This document shows positions 23,414 through 35,322 of a stretch of DNA of 64,000 bases, in pieces. Source of the DNA: Catonia carolina (taxonomy: Eukaryota > Arthropoda > Insecta > Hemiptera > Achilidae); the NCBI GenBank assembly GCA_035578175.1, contig JAQMRL010000005.1, positions 51,627,722 to 51,691,721 of the forward strand. Direction: 5' to 3'. The position numbers were made by a program, and so were the translations under genes. The notes below the pieces were generated by a model. That model was given only the letters and a program-made list of their open reading frames with translations, was not told where the DNA came from and made no database searches. The first letter of the stretch is position 1. Each line of letters begins with the position of its first letter.

Positions 23414-24324
23414 TTTTTTAATCCCACACTATGCCTTTCATAATTTGGAACAAACAAATTTTTTAACCCTTTTAATTTCTGCACCTTTTTACTTCTGTTT
23501 TTCCAATTTTTCATCTAATACGACAACAGTTCTTAAGTATGTGAATTCTAACGTCCTTCAGCACCTTACCAAAAAATCTTATTCCATGGCCTAACCTCCT
23601 CACATCTCTTCTGAACTAGTACTAATTTTTTTCTTCAATGAATTCCAAACCACACTTTGACGATCTATTGTTTCACAAATCCAGTGCCCTTTCATCCTCC
23701 TCAAAATGGAAAATTACTAAACCTATGTAATTAGATTACCGAACGATATTATATAATAAAGATGAATTAATTCAATTATATAATTGTAACATATAATTCG
23801 TTTGGATCAATAAATACAATAGACTAATTATTTAATCTTAAAATAGAAATGATTTATGAAAATTATTACATTGATACTTTGTATTAATAGTGTTATTGCT
23901 ACAAGCGTAATGTGTTCCATTCTAGGAACCCCTTATTAAATCACATATTAATTTATGTACAGAATGTACCAGTGATATTACTGTAAAGTGACTGAAGTTA
24001 ATTACACAACACTTCATTTCTGAACTCTTATTAAACTGTTAATTGGTTTGTATAATACGCAATAAGTTTAATTAATATCACAGGTTGAAGTACTTTGCTC
24101 TATCAACCGTTTTACTACTACGTTAATATTCTAATACACAGTGTATTAGTTCCGAGTAAATTACAAAGTAGAACTTCACTGAAATGATTAAAATCTTTCG
24201 TAGTTGTTCATGCTTTATAATGATTATTAATACAACATATACCTATATTTAATACATTAATATATTAATTATTAGATTCAATGAAAATACTAACTGTAGA
24301 ACCATTGTAATGAACTGTTGCCAA

Positions 24325-25140
24325 TATAAAAAAAAATCTGGTGTGAAACACTCACACGACGTTTTCTTTCCAAGGTAAATAACGAAATATATAACCTAAT
24401 TTTTTTTTTTAGAGTATTTAAAGTCGCATCAGTAGCTAGATTATTAGCAACTACGGTAAATAATGTAACAGTGGGTTTTAACTTGTGAAAATTTCCAGAC
24501 CCTTGCCGGATATTGAACCCAAGAGCTCCACGTTTCAGGCTATCATGCTTACACTATGCAACAGAGACTGCCCTTAATTTAATTTTAATCATTAGTGTGA
24601 AATTAAAATCAACCTATGAAAAATTTACAAATATGTAAAATCACTAATTGACGTTCAGCTACGGTCTGTAGAAAAATAAGTTGAAATAAAAGTTGTAGAT
24701 TTTTTAAATATTTTATAACTTTAATTAAATACACTTTTGTCATTAAATGCATACTAAGGCCGCAATCTTAAAGAAATCCCAATTTTTACTGATTTGATGA
24801 GAAAAATACATAATATCACTAATTGACATTAAATTAAGCATTATATACCTAGAAAAATATCAGAATAATAAAAGCTGTATAGTTTAACTTTTTCTACAAT
24901 TTTATTGCGATAACACTTTTGCCCTAAAATGCATATAATGGTTGGAAACTTAAAAAAAGTTACCATGAAAGCACAGGCCCCCCAAGAATTTCAGCAGACA
25001 GGGCTTTCCTTATCTTGTAGAGCATAAAAAATATGCTAATGAGCAATTTTTTTAAAAAATCATACAAACCAATTTCACAAAAACCAATATTGTGAAAACC
25101 GGAATAAACCGAGAAAACTAAATGAACCGAACCAAATTCA
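24325..25140 (+). mobile_element. H element copy 2, interrupted and 3'-truncated
   Basis: The hairpin end CTGGTGTGAAACACTCACAC is intact; after the SINE at 24403-24577 the body continues through both internal units and the AAGAATTTCAGCAGACA block, then loses similarity near 25140 before the CA repeat and second end. It abuts the unknown repeat at 25140-25312. Confidence 0.65.
24403..24577 (-). mobile_element. tRNA-derived SINE (family S2) with poly(A) tail
   Basis: On the minus strand it begins with a tRNA-like head (A-box-like TGCATAGTGTAAGC, B box GGGTTCAATATCC) and ends in an A-run of about 13. The unrelated flank matches a second copy at 62397-62560, including GCAAGG.TCTGAAA-like and GATGCGACTT blocks. 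It is inserted in H copy 2. Confidence 0.65.
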
Positions 25141-25312
25141 GACAACTAATTATGAATTAAAGGGCTTCCATGAAGAGCAAAAGCAGAACAACTATAACTG
25201 TATAGAAGAAAGGAGAAAGGCCTACAGTAAATGAATGCTGAGAATGTGGGCTGCAAATAAAGCTTCCAGAAATATCTAAAGTCACCTTACATGATCTTAA
25301 ATTGGCCCTTTA
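25140..25312 (+). repeat. dispersed repeat of unknown class, copy 2
   Basis: Matches the complement of 16388-16560 over nearly its whole length (see that entry for the shared blocks). No coding or terminal structure seen. Confidence 0.6.
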
Positions 25313-26365
25313 TGTCAAAAAATAAAATAACTTGCACAATGAAATTTACAAACTGATTAACTAACGAAATAAATGGGAAATAACTAATTCACTAAAATAT
25401 TTCTTTAACAAAATAAATGAGAAATAAACATTAAATACCAAAACCCATAATTAACCTTCTTTAATTGCGTAATATTAATGAAAGACAAACATAATTATGT
25501 AACTTAACAAACCATCAATTTATAAGTTAATTATAATGAAAAATCCTTTCATAAACCTTTCTCAGTTTATAATAATACTTATTTTATTTTATAAACAATA
25601 CCACCACTTTACGATACAGTAAATACCAAAATAAATAAAATAAAATAGAATTAAACAGTATAATTATAGTTTTACACGCTTCTAAAATTAATTAGCAGAA
25701 ATGACGACGAAGAAGATGATAATTCTCAAATGATCATGAAAAGATATAGAAATACATTAAAGTATTTAAGCGCATTAATTAATTAAATACATAAAAATAG
25801 TAATAATAATAAATAACTTCGTTATTTTACCATGATTACCTTCAAGTTATAAAGATATAAATTATTTTAGTCAAGGATAATAACTAATTACATATTATAT
25901 CCACACCTGAATAAAGGATAAATAATGCAGTAAAAAAACTGCATTAATTAGATACCTAACCTAACCTAACTCTTCCAATTTAAAACACAGTTAACAAGAA
26001 GCTATTTGTTAATTATCTTCTTTAACTTAAAATAACAAAGCGTATTCAATATGAATGAATGCCATGTGTCACCTGTTTCCTTTAAAAAAAATTAATTAGG
26101 CTTGTTCGTATTTTTAATCATAATTATTAATTTTTAATAGTATTATTGAGATGCCTAATAAAGATGGACATCCATCCCTAGATCTTCAATTCAATTAATT
26201 TTTATCAAAATATAATATGGAGAATTTTTTATATAGCTTCATCAACTAATAAGTTCTATTATTAACACAACTTTGAATTTTCCACAAAACCAACCTCAGA
26301 CTTTGTAGTAAAATAATCTACCATTAGGTATTAATAATTAAAAATAATAATTAAATAATTAAACT
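25313..26365. other. AT-rich intergenic stretch, nothing recognised
   Basis: Mostly A/T with short homopolymers and simple-sequence patches (for example CCTAACCTAACCTAAC near 25960). I see no exon, inverted repeat or match to the repeat families elsewhere in the window. Confidence 0.45.
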
Positions 26366-26554
26366 ACGCCAGCCGCATTGGCGTAGTTGGTAACGTGCTC
26401 GCCTCTCATCATGCGGTCCTGGGTTCGAATCCCACTCAGGCACGGCATATTTTCATACGTTACAAAAAATCATTTCATCCTACATTGCATAAAGTTACAC
26501 CCCAACGTCGTCGCTAATGACCTTCGCAGTTGATGTGACGTTAAAAAAAAAAAA
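26366..26554 (+). mobile_element. tRNA-derived SINE (family S3) with poly(A) tail
   Basis: The head has a good A box (TGGCGTAGTTGG) and B box (GGTTCGAATCC), spaced as in a tRNA, and the element ends in an A-run at about 26541-26553. The acceptor stem ends do not pair over 7 bp and there is an unrelated body of about 100 bp, so it is a SINE rather than a working tRNA gene. Flanking DNA is too AT-rich to call a target duplication safely. Confidence 0.7.
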
Positions 26555-26601
26555 TTAATAATTAAAAAATGATAAATAAAAATAATTAAAAATGATTGGC
26601 T

Positions 26602-26911
26602 AACTATGTGATTAGCCAATTATATGACTTAAGTATTTAAGAACAGAAGAGGTAGAGGTGTAAATGACACTAGTCAAGAGTTATCTCCTCTGGCAGTAAT
26701 GAATTTCAGTATACAGCCAGACCCTGTGGTGAATGAAGTGAAGGTGTAATTTGCAGGGGGAACGTAGATGCTTTTCAGAAGGCCCGGGATGCTGATAAGC
26801 ATACTTTTCACTCAGTGAGGAAGGCAAAGTAAACCACCTCACTCCTCATTGTACTTAACAAAGCCTCTAAAGGTTTAAACCAGCCTTTCAGCTGATTACC
26901 TTAACAACAAA
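26602..26911 (+). mobile_element. R1 SINE-like repeat, 5'-truncated
   Basis: Begins inside the TGATTAGCCAATTATATGAC block and ends at the 3' hairpin and TTAACAACAA tail. Confidence 0.7.
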
Positions 26912-27566
26912 CCCAGGGAACAAACCTAGGCTTAGATGTTACAACATTAATTAAATATAACAAATTTAAAAAGCAATTAGTGGTTCTTGAAAAAAATTAC
27001 AATGTAATAATTCATATAAACCATTCATAATTTAGTCACATAATATCAATAAAAATGAATAATGAAAAGACAAACGTAAACCAATTTACAAGTAACAACT
27101 GAAAATTTTGTATTCGATAACAGATATAAATATCAATGACTTAAGTACAATGAAAAGCAAACAGACAAACTCTTAAATAACAAATACTACAGCATTCAAA
27201 TCATAAATGTATTTAAAAAGAAATAATACTTAAAAGAATAAAAAAGAAGTGTTTTTATACTCCAAGGCTGAAAGCAAACCATAAAATATGATTAAATAAA
27301 TGAATAATTCATGGTGAATAATTTTTTAAGAGGTGAAATCACTGTTCTGTCACGGCCAGATGATGATCACAACAAATAAAACAATACAAATATACTCTTA
27401 CTATAAAAAAAAATAATATTTTAAACTATTTAACTATAATTTACCAAGACTAAATGAATCATTCTGCTTTATAAAAATTTACATTTTAAATTTACAAATT
27501 CATGATTATTAAAAAATGATGTACTACAAATAATGATAATTAGCTTGAATAACTTTTATGTAATAA

Positions 27567-27930
27567 TAATGTCTTCATGCCACAATGGTTAGGATGCTAG
27601 ACTGTAAGGTCTCTGGTTCGATTTCTAGCTATGGATTTTTCTTATAATTTTTTATTAGAAGTTGAGAAATAGGGATTTTTTCAGAGGCCAACTGTAAGTA
27701 AAAAATTGGAGCTTGGAGAAAACTGGTCGATCGGGACCTTTGTCAAGTCACCGGGAGTCCATAAATGCTCAATAACATTGGGCATTTTCAAATAACTGCA
27801 GATCCTCAAAATTTTTATCAAAGACCTTGTATCTTGGCCCAATATTGGCTCAATCAGATTTTCATGAATATATCACATTCGTAACACAAACTAAAGGGAA
27901 AATCTCGATTTGGGTGGCATTGTCACTTAA
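27567..27930 (+). mobile_element. probable tRNA-derived SINE (single copy in window)
   Basis: The head at 27567-27635 has A-box-like TGGTTAGGATG and B-box GGTTCGATTTC at tRNA spacing. The body includes GGTCGATCGGGACC, a perfect GGTC...GACC inverted word. The 3' boundary is uncertain and no second copy is present here. Confidence 0.45.
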
Positions 27931-28011
27931 AATATAAAATTCATACTATAAAAATCCTACCTACAAACAATACTCCGTTTAAACAACTTTTAAGTAATAC
28001 TGTTGACTAAA

Positions 28012-28637
28012 CAGGATGCCCATATGTCGGTTTCCCCATGAGATGGGACATTTCATTTTGATAAGTTGGTAATAGTGTAATGTTGGCAGCATCACGTACA
28101 ACATTCATTAGTTGTCTGTAACAGTGGCTAGTGTAAGGTACGTCTCCGTGTAGTAACTACTTTTTCCTTCGTAATGGTACTTTTAAAATACTTACAACTG
28201 AAAAACAAGTTTATATGCTTCAGTTGTGGTGGAAGCAACATAAAAATACTGCTAAAGTACTAGAAGAATTTAGTGATAAGTATCCAGATCTATTGTTACC
28301 AACTCGGCAACATTTACGAAAGTTAAATAAGAAATTTAAAAACACAGAAAGTGTATAAATGTCCCAAAGTGTAGTTGTCCACAATCGATTTGCAATGATG
28401 ATAATTAACAAAACGTTGCTGAAGGGTTGAAAATTTGTAAATAGTTTTACGTTGCTGTATAAAGTATATAGAGAATCATGGTGGACATTTCGAACACCTG
28501 CTATAACATTTTCAAGGTAATATATAATGTTCAGTTCATATAATAAATTTGTTTTTTTTTGTCTATAGGTTTCTTATTTCGTTAACCTCTCTTCCGATTT
28601 CTGTAAATATCGGGGAAACCGACACAGGGCCACTCTG
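28012..28637 (+). mobile_element. TIR DNA transposon with a helix-turn-helix transposase fragment
   Basis: The ends are inverted: the left has CAGGATGCCCATATGTCGGT and the right, complemented, CAGAGTGGCCCTGTGTCGGT, both continuing TTCCCC. Between them the plus strand reads LTTEKQVYMLQLWWKQHKNT, then AKVLEEFSDKYPDLLLPTRQ and HLRKLNKKFKNTESV with a stop at 28356-28358. This resembles the DUF4817-type N-terminal helix-turn-helix found in arthropod mariner-related transposases. No catalytic domain follows. I found no convincing target duplication. Confidence 0.6.
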
Positions 28638-28883
28638 TACAGTACAAGTTCTTAAATGGCAAGACATTTACTGACTATGTACACACCTATTTAAAGGTTG
28701 CCAAGCTAGTAATCTAGAAAGTTTCAAACAGACTGTTCTAGAAAGTTCCAAACAACAAAAACAATTGTGTAAAGGAGTTATAATAGAATACATCCATTTG
28801 ACAACTTTGGCAGATTATTTATCTTTCACCTAAATTTTTAGATTAGTGAATTAAAAAAAGAATTTAGATTATTAGAGGATGTG

Positions 28884-29278
28884 TTGTTGTTGTTTTTGTT
28901 GTTGTTGTTTAGGTCATCACCAGAAGGTTGGTTTGGACCTCTAAAGGCTTTACTAAGTAAAACTCTGAGTGAGGTGGTTTACCATGCCTTCCTCATTGAG
29001 TGGAAAAGTAGCCTATGGTTACCACCATGCCAGGCACATATTTTCCACCCTTCAAATAAAACTTTCACTTTATTCGCAACCGGATCTGGCTTTATAACGA
29101 AATTCATTACTTTCAGAGGAGATAACTCTAACTGTTGTCTTTTACACATCTACTTCTTCTGTTCAATTGCTTCAATCATATAATTGGCTAACCATGTGAT
29201 AAGAAACAGAACTATTTTTAAGCCTTGAAACTAGCAGATCGATTGCAAATAATTTAACATTCCACCTACCTGATATGG
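28884..29278 (-). mobile_element. R1 SINE-like repeat, full length
   Basis: Starts with several GTT units, then TTTAGGTCATCACCAGAAGG (hairpin partly mutated), and runs to CCACCTACCTGATATGG. One of the most complete copies. Confidence 0.75.
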
Positions 29279-30126
29279 CCAAATTAAGATATAATTTTTA
29301 AAAAAATCAATACAACAAAAAATTTTTATTTATATCATCACCCTTCCAAAGCTAATAATTGCTAATCAAAAAACTAAAACAAATTTCTCATTCTTCATAA
29401 ACTAATAGGTAAGATAGAAATCTTAACCATAAAATAGTGATACCACAAAAAATGTAGAAAAAAACCTGCTGATACTATATTTGTATTAACAAACCACAAA
29501 CCTAAATTGATTAACTTAATTATATGACAATTAAAATTAAAATCTTTGTAATTACCTTTATAAAATAATAACCATTAAAATATTTCATGAGGTATTAACA
29601 AGTAATTATTAGTTAAATAATTACAGAAAAAGTACTTAGCTGAAGAGAAATGTGGACAACGCTTTAAAAGAAAAAGGAAGAAACCAACAAAGAAGAGAAA
29701 ATAAAACAAGAATAACAAATGACATTAATAAAACTAAAACCTGACATCAAAGAGAATATTTTTAACTTGTCAGTTAGTTATTTATTAATTCCAATTGTTA
29801 TAATCAATACGGAATGGAAGTTATAAGAGATACTAAGCTGACATGGAGACTGACACAGAATACTAATAGTTTTTAACATTAAAGGCCAGATATCAACTTT
29901 ATGACAGTATCTATTTCATCGTTTACAATAAAAATAAAGTATTTTCAAAGACAAATAAAAACCTTTTGTTGTAGTACTACAAATAAACTATTAACAAAAC
30001 AAACTTTGAATATAAAATTCGAGGAATTAAAAGTTTGATGCTTACTAAAAGGAAAGATTTTAATTTAATGACTGAAAGACACTCGATAAATTAATTAGCT
30101 TAAAACTTAATTAAATATATTGATAA
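29279..30126. other. AT-rich intergenic stretch, nothing recognised
   Basis: No exon, inverted repeat or dispersed-repeat match seen; only A/T-rich simple sequence. Confidence 0.4.
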
Positions 30127-31240
30127 AATCAGGTGCTAAACACTCACACGACTTTCTACTACAATTTAAATAATGAACAAGATAACCTAATTTTAATCAT
30201 GTGTGAATGACACAAAATGAAAATCTACTTCTGTAAAATTTAAAAATAACAAAAATCACTAATTTACCATGTTAACTAAAATCAGTAGAAAAAATTGTTC
30301 GAAATAAATATTGTGGGTTTTCAATTTCGTATAACTTTGAAAAATAGTAATGTTTTTAATCACATGGTCAGCCAATTAAAATTATACGACTGAAGCATTT
30401 AAGAACAGAAGAGGTAGAGGTATAAAAGACACTAGTCAGAGCTATCTCCTCTGAAAGTAATGAATTTCATTATACAGCCAGACTCTGTAGTGAATGAAGT
30501 GAAGGTGTCATTTGCAGGGTGGAAAGTACATGCTTCTCAGAGGACCTGGTATGCTGATAAACATACTTTTCCACTCAGTGAGGAAAGCAATGGTAAACCA
30601 CCTGACTCCTCGTTTTACTTAGTAGAAAGCCTCTAGAGGTTCAAACCAGCCTTTCGGTTGATGATCTAAACAACAATCATAAAATACATACTAACGCCGC
30701 AAACCTTTAAAAATCCCATTTTTTACAGATTTTTAATGATACAATGCCCTGCTAAAATGCTAGAAATGAAAGTTGTAGGTGTTTTAATTTTCTGAAAATT
30801 TTATTATAATACAAAAAATGATGCCCTAAAATACTTATTAAGGCCGCAGTCTTAAGAAAATTTTTACCATGAGAGCACAGCTCTCCAAGAATTTCAGTGG
30901 ACTTAGAACTTCAGTGCTTATAGAGGATTAAAAAATGTAGTAGTAAATGAGACGATTTAAAAAAATCTTAGAAGCCGTATTTCAGAAAACCCCAAAAAAG
31001 TGAAAAATTGCACGAATAAACCAACAACATTCGGTTGACCGATTTTGATGAAAATATTCGCGTCGGGTCCCACTTGTGTAATTTCGCGCGCGCGCGCACA
31101 CACACACACACACAAATAGCTATAAACGAGATTTTTGGGTTCAGGGGCTTGAAAACATGTTATTTCCGGTGAAAACTCGAATTCGAAAAATCGACACGAA
31201 ACAATACTTTCTTTCCCCATATACTCTATCACAATGTAAA
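30127..31240 (+). mobile_element. H element copy 3, interrupted by R1
   Basis: The start is the hairpin end GGTGCTAAACACTCACACGA; the body resumes after the R1 insertion, through the tandem CG/CA microsatellite at about 31085-31115 and the CCGGTGAAAACTCGAATTC block to 31210. The second terminus has decayed. Confidence 0.65.
30357..30676 (+). mobile_element. R1 SINE-like repeat nested in H copy 3
   Basis: 5'-truncated at the ATCACATGGTCAGCCAATTA block, 3' hairpin CAGCCTTTCGGTTG and CTAAACAACAAT tail present. It separates two parts of the H element that are contiguous in copy 4. Confidence 0.75.
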
Positions 31241-31977
31241 TTATTCTGTTAAAAAAATTAAGCTGGTAAAATATTTGTCAAATTTTCCAACATAAATTAG
31301 GGTACGATAAAATACTATCGCTCTAAATAAAATACATAAAAAATAATAAATCTGACAAACAGCAAAAACTACGTCACGAGCAAAAATAACAGAAATAGAT
31401 AAATATTGTTTATACAGTGGTATATTTTAAAAAGAGCAGTGTTAATATGCAGCAAACGCTTATTACAGAACAAAACCATTTAAGGTAATTTTCGTGCATC
31501 GAATAAAGCGGAGAGTGAATGAATGAATTTCTGCTAAATAAGGATACTTGAAGTTACATTTAACAGATTCTGTGACTTACTTATATATAATACATGGCGT
31601 AAGACATAAGTCACGGAGATGTCAACATTTATTTAAGTTAAAAAAAAAGAAAGAAAGATACGACCGACAGTGAATTCACGTGGGATTTATCAGTTAACTT
31701 CTGTAGAATCTATGTGTATGTGAATGGAAACATAAAACAAGTATGGATTTATTTATCTTATTATATATATACACTGAATGTTACAAACAAAGAAAACTTT
31801 AACTCAATTTAAATGTGAGAAAACAGACACACGGATTAATAAATCTACCGAGTCAAGAATAATGTAAGAAACCAAACGAAAATCTTTAACAATCGTTTCA
31901 AATAACTCTACAAAATTTATTTTCGTTTCACAGAACTACGGAATTGATTGAAATGGATAAACTTGTTTTCCAACATT

Positions 31978-32927
31978 TATAAATCTGGTGTGAACGCTCA
32001 CACGACTTTCTCTTGGCAATGCAAATAATGAACAATGTAACCTAAAATTAGTAATAAAACATTAAAAATAAACAAAAAAACTAACCTCAAAAACCATAAC
32101 CTTATTTATTTTAATCATGAGTGAAAGATGCAAAATAAAAATCAATCTCAGTTTGGGTTAAAAATACGGAAAATCACTCTCACGCTAAATTAGCATCTGT
32201 AGAAAAAAATACTCTAAATAAAAGTTATAGATCTTTTAATTTCCTATAAATTTGATTATACACTTTTGTCGTGAAATTCATACAAAGGCTGAAATCATTA
32301 AAAAAAAATCGATATTTTTTTACACGTTTTCGTGAGAAAAAAACCGAAAATCGCTAATTACCGCTAAACTAAGCGTTATACAAAAAAATGTTCGAAATAA
32401 AAGATGTAGGATTTTAAAATGTCTACAACTTTTATTACGTACATTTTTGCGCTAAACTGCGTATTAAAGCCAGCCACTATCTTAAAAAAACAAATTTTTT
32501 CCGAGAAAATAACCTCCCCAAGAATTTCAGCAGACATGGCGCCTACCCTATCTTGAAGAGCATAAAAAATTTAGTAAATGAGGCAATTTTTTAAAAAAAT
32601 CGTAGGAGCCGTTTTTAAGAAAATCGCAAAAAAGTGAAAAATGACACGAATAATCTACTACTTCCGGTTGACCGATTTTAATGAAAATGTTTGTGTCGGG
32701 TCCTCTAGTGGTATCTAACTTAAGTTTCAAGTTTCAACTTCGTACGATGTTCTGTTCTAGAGATATTTTGTACGCACGCACACGCACACCAATAGCTAAA
32801 AACAAATTTTTTGGGTTCAAGGAGTCTGAAAACGTGTAGATCCGGTGAAAACTCTATTTCAAAAACTCGACAAGAAAACAATGCTATACTTCCTACATAT
32901 TCATATAGGCAAGAGAAAGTAAAAAAT
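31978..32927 (+). mobile_element. H element copy 4, uninterrupted reference copy
   Basis: About 950 bp. Order: hairpin end GGTGTGAACGCTCACACGAC; ACTTTCTCTTGG; two diverged units (about 32140-32335 and 32340-32520), each with a paired word like AAGTTGTAG/CTACAACTT; the AAGAATTTCAGCAGACATGG block; CA/CG microsatellite near 32772-32790; TTTTTTGGGTTCA; then GGCAAGAGAAAGTAAAAA preceded by a CCTA..ATATAGG hairpin. Any open frames are not conserved in coding style. The layout resembles Helentron-associated elements. Confidence 0.7.
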
Positions 32928-33169
32928 TATCGTTAAAAATTAAAAAGAAAATATTCACAATACTTTCTATCAACATGTGAAAGAACTTTCTAATATTTTA
33001 TCGTAGTAAAATTTTTATTACGCAGTATTAAATGAAAATAACGACTATATTATAAGAACGGATTAAAATTAATCCCTATTAAGTCGCTAAGAAAAGCAAT
33101 AACCACCTAGTGTTTTATAAAGCGTACGTTATACGTGTACTAATACATAAGCCGCTACTGCCAAAGTGG

Positions 33170-33310
33170 AATATGGCAACATAGCAACGGTTTGAATGCA
33201 GCGGCTCAGCAGTGCGCAGGCAGAAGCCGAAGTAAAGTAAAAGGTAAGAGCATCTGGAGGATGGTAAGGAGAAGATGAAGAGGAGCAATAGCGAGCGAGA
33301 GGGTAACTTT
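33170..33310 (+). promoter_or_regulatory. GC-richer block, possible promoter or 5' untranslated exon
   Basis: It contrasts with its AT-rich surroundings: CAGCGGCTCAGCAGTGCGCA, then GAAGCCGAAG and GCGAGCGAGAG. On the plus strand AAAAG/GTAAGAGC would be a fair splice donor (near 33240). No open frame supports coding. It could be a 5' exon of an unseen plus-strand gene or a promoter; this is weak inference. Confidence 0.2.
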
Positions 33311-33939
33311 TAAACCGGTCTCAGCATTTACCAATTGCATCATATCAGCTACATGAATTCATCTCCAGCTAGCTGCTAGTAACAAGTAAGCAGCAAGCTG
33401 TAGCAACATTCCTTCCTGGAGCTACATCGGTGTGTACTCGAACACAAGAAAAATAAAAGGAGAGATGCTTAGTGAACGATAAAATCGAAGCTGACCAAAC
33501 TTTCTTAATCCATGTTTATTAATAGGATTACAATACAAAACCATTTATTCTTAACAATAAAACGCAATGATAAATCCGTAACATTACTTATTATAAAAAT
33601 ATAGCATACGTAAATTAAATTTGATTAATAATAAATATTAATTTTCCTTTTGGTTAAACTTTAAAACGTACCGATAAAAATCTTTTATTATTAAGAGGAG
33701 ATTGCACGATGGTTTTAACTGAATATTTCAATTTTTAGTTTTTTATGTTTTTCAGTAGTTTAGGCCTAAATCTACCAGAAAAACATTAAATTACGTCAAA
33801 AAAAGTTTTTTATGAAAAAAATAAGTTTAAAACCTTTAAAATACTTTTCCCTATCGAAGGAATACACAAGTTTAATCTTGTATTGCATTATTAAAAGCCC
33901 CTTTTAAACACGGTTGCTATGCCTTTTAGAGACACCACC

Positions 33940-34550
33940 GGTTTTTTACACCATACCAATAACAGCAGAATTTTTCTATTCACGTATTTTTTATTTGAGG
34001 GAACAGAAAAATTACAGAATGCTAAATCACAGAAGTAAAGGGGTGTATCACGGGAATCATATAAATTTTTGTCAAAAACTGACGCACAATGAGGCCCATG
34101 AAAGCGAGCGAGTTTTGGTCAAAGAACCAATACACCAAATTAAGATGTTTTTCCGCAAACTGTTGTGAAATTTTCCTAAAACTTCCTAGTACAAAGTTTT
34201 ATACATCTGGTTAAGAAGGACGAATTCTATGAGCACGACCCGAAAATTCTACCAACAAAATATTTGAAAATTATTTAGACGTTAAATTTCAACCGACGAA
34301 CTCACGTGGACCACTGCTTCGTTTTAGGATCGTATCCATAGCACCACAATTCATCACCGTTGATGTTCTTGAAGAAAAATTCCGTATCAGATTGGAATTG
34401 CTCCTTCATTTCACAGCAGGATTCCAAATGAATCTCTTTTTGCTCTGGTGTGAAAATTTCCAGAACCAACCGTCGTCAATTTTAAAGCATGACTTCACCA
34501 ATGTTTCTAACATTTTTGCCAGTTTGTGAGATTGTTGGACGCCCGGTATG
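33940..34550 (-). pseudogene. decayed mariner-type transposase
   Basis: Minus-strand translation from 34550: GRPTISQTGKNVRNIGEV (the linker motif GRPSTS.T.ENV), then FTPEQKEIHLESCCEM and NINGDELWCYGYDPKTKQWS, the first catalytic Asp region (GDESW.YGYDPETK). After a damaged stretch come DQNSLAFMGLIVRQFLTK (second Asp region, DNA.PH) and IFLFPQIK. Stops and frameshifts are frequent and no inverted ends were found, so it is an old fossil. The family pattern is irritans/mellifera-like rather than that of the copy at 40853. Confidence 0.75.
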
Positions 34551-34930
34551 AGGAAGTCTCTTCGATCGTAATTATTAATTCAGCGAGATTTAGAAAAAAT
34601 AAAATGGTTACTTACTTTCATGGTTTCTATTCACACGAATTCATAGATAGAATACAATCGTCGATTATTCATAATTACATCTGTTTGGGAAAGTACAGAA
34701 AAATATTTATTGCTTTAGGATAGTTACCCCGTTTCTACCCCCATAGAAGCAAATGGTCAAATTTCAGATGTTTTACTTTTCTTTGACATCACTTTGAGAG
34801 GGACTTTACTCTTAGTGAAGGCTGTAGAATTAATATGTTATATATTTCTATAGTTTATAATGGGCAAACCAAACGAAAAAAATTTCATATCTCCAAGTGA
34901 AGTTAGAAAATTAGAGATTAGTAAGCATGT

Positions 34931-35322
34931 TGTTTAGGCCATCAGCCGAAAGGCTGGTTTAAACCTCTAACAGTTTTACTAGGTAAAACGAGAAGTGAAT
35001 TGGTTTACACGTGCCTTCCTCACTGAGTGGAAAAGTATCCTTATCAGCATGCCAGGCCCTCTGAAAAGCATCAACTTTCCACCCTGTAAATGATATCTTT
35101 ACTTCATTCACCACAGAGTCTGGGTGTATGATAAAATTTATTACTCTCAAAAGAGATAACTCTTGACGACTAGTGTCTTTTACATCATTACCTCTTCTGT
35201 ACTAAATGCTTCAGTCATATAATTGGCTAACCATGTGATAAAAAACAGAACTATTTTTTGTAGCCCTGTAACGAGCAGATCGAGTAAAAATAATTGAACA
35301 ATCCACCTGCATGTTATAGGCA
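34931..35322 (-). mobile_element. R1 SINE-like repeat, full length
   Basis: Starts GTTGTTTAGGCCATCAGCCG with an intact hairpin (CAGCCGAAAGGCTG) and runs to CCACCTGCATGTTATAGG. Confidence 0.8.

Noticed and set aside
26368..26440. tRNA gene
   Set aside because: A and B boxes are good, but the acceptor stem does not pair, the sequence runs on into a body of about 100 bp and a poly(A) tract, so it is a SINE head.
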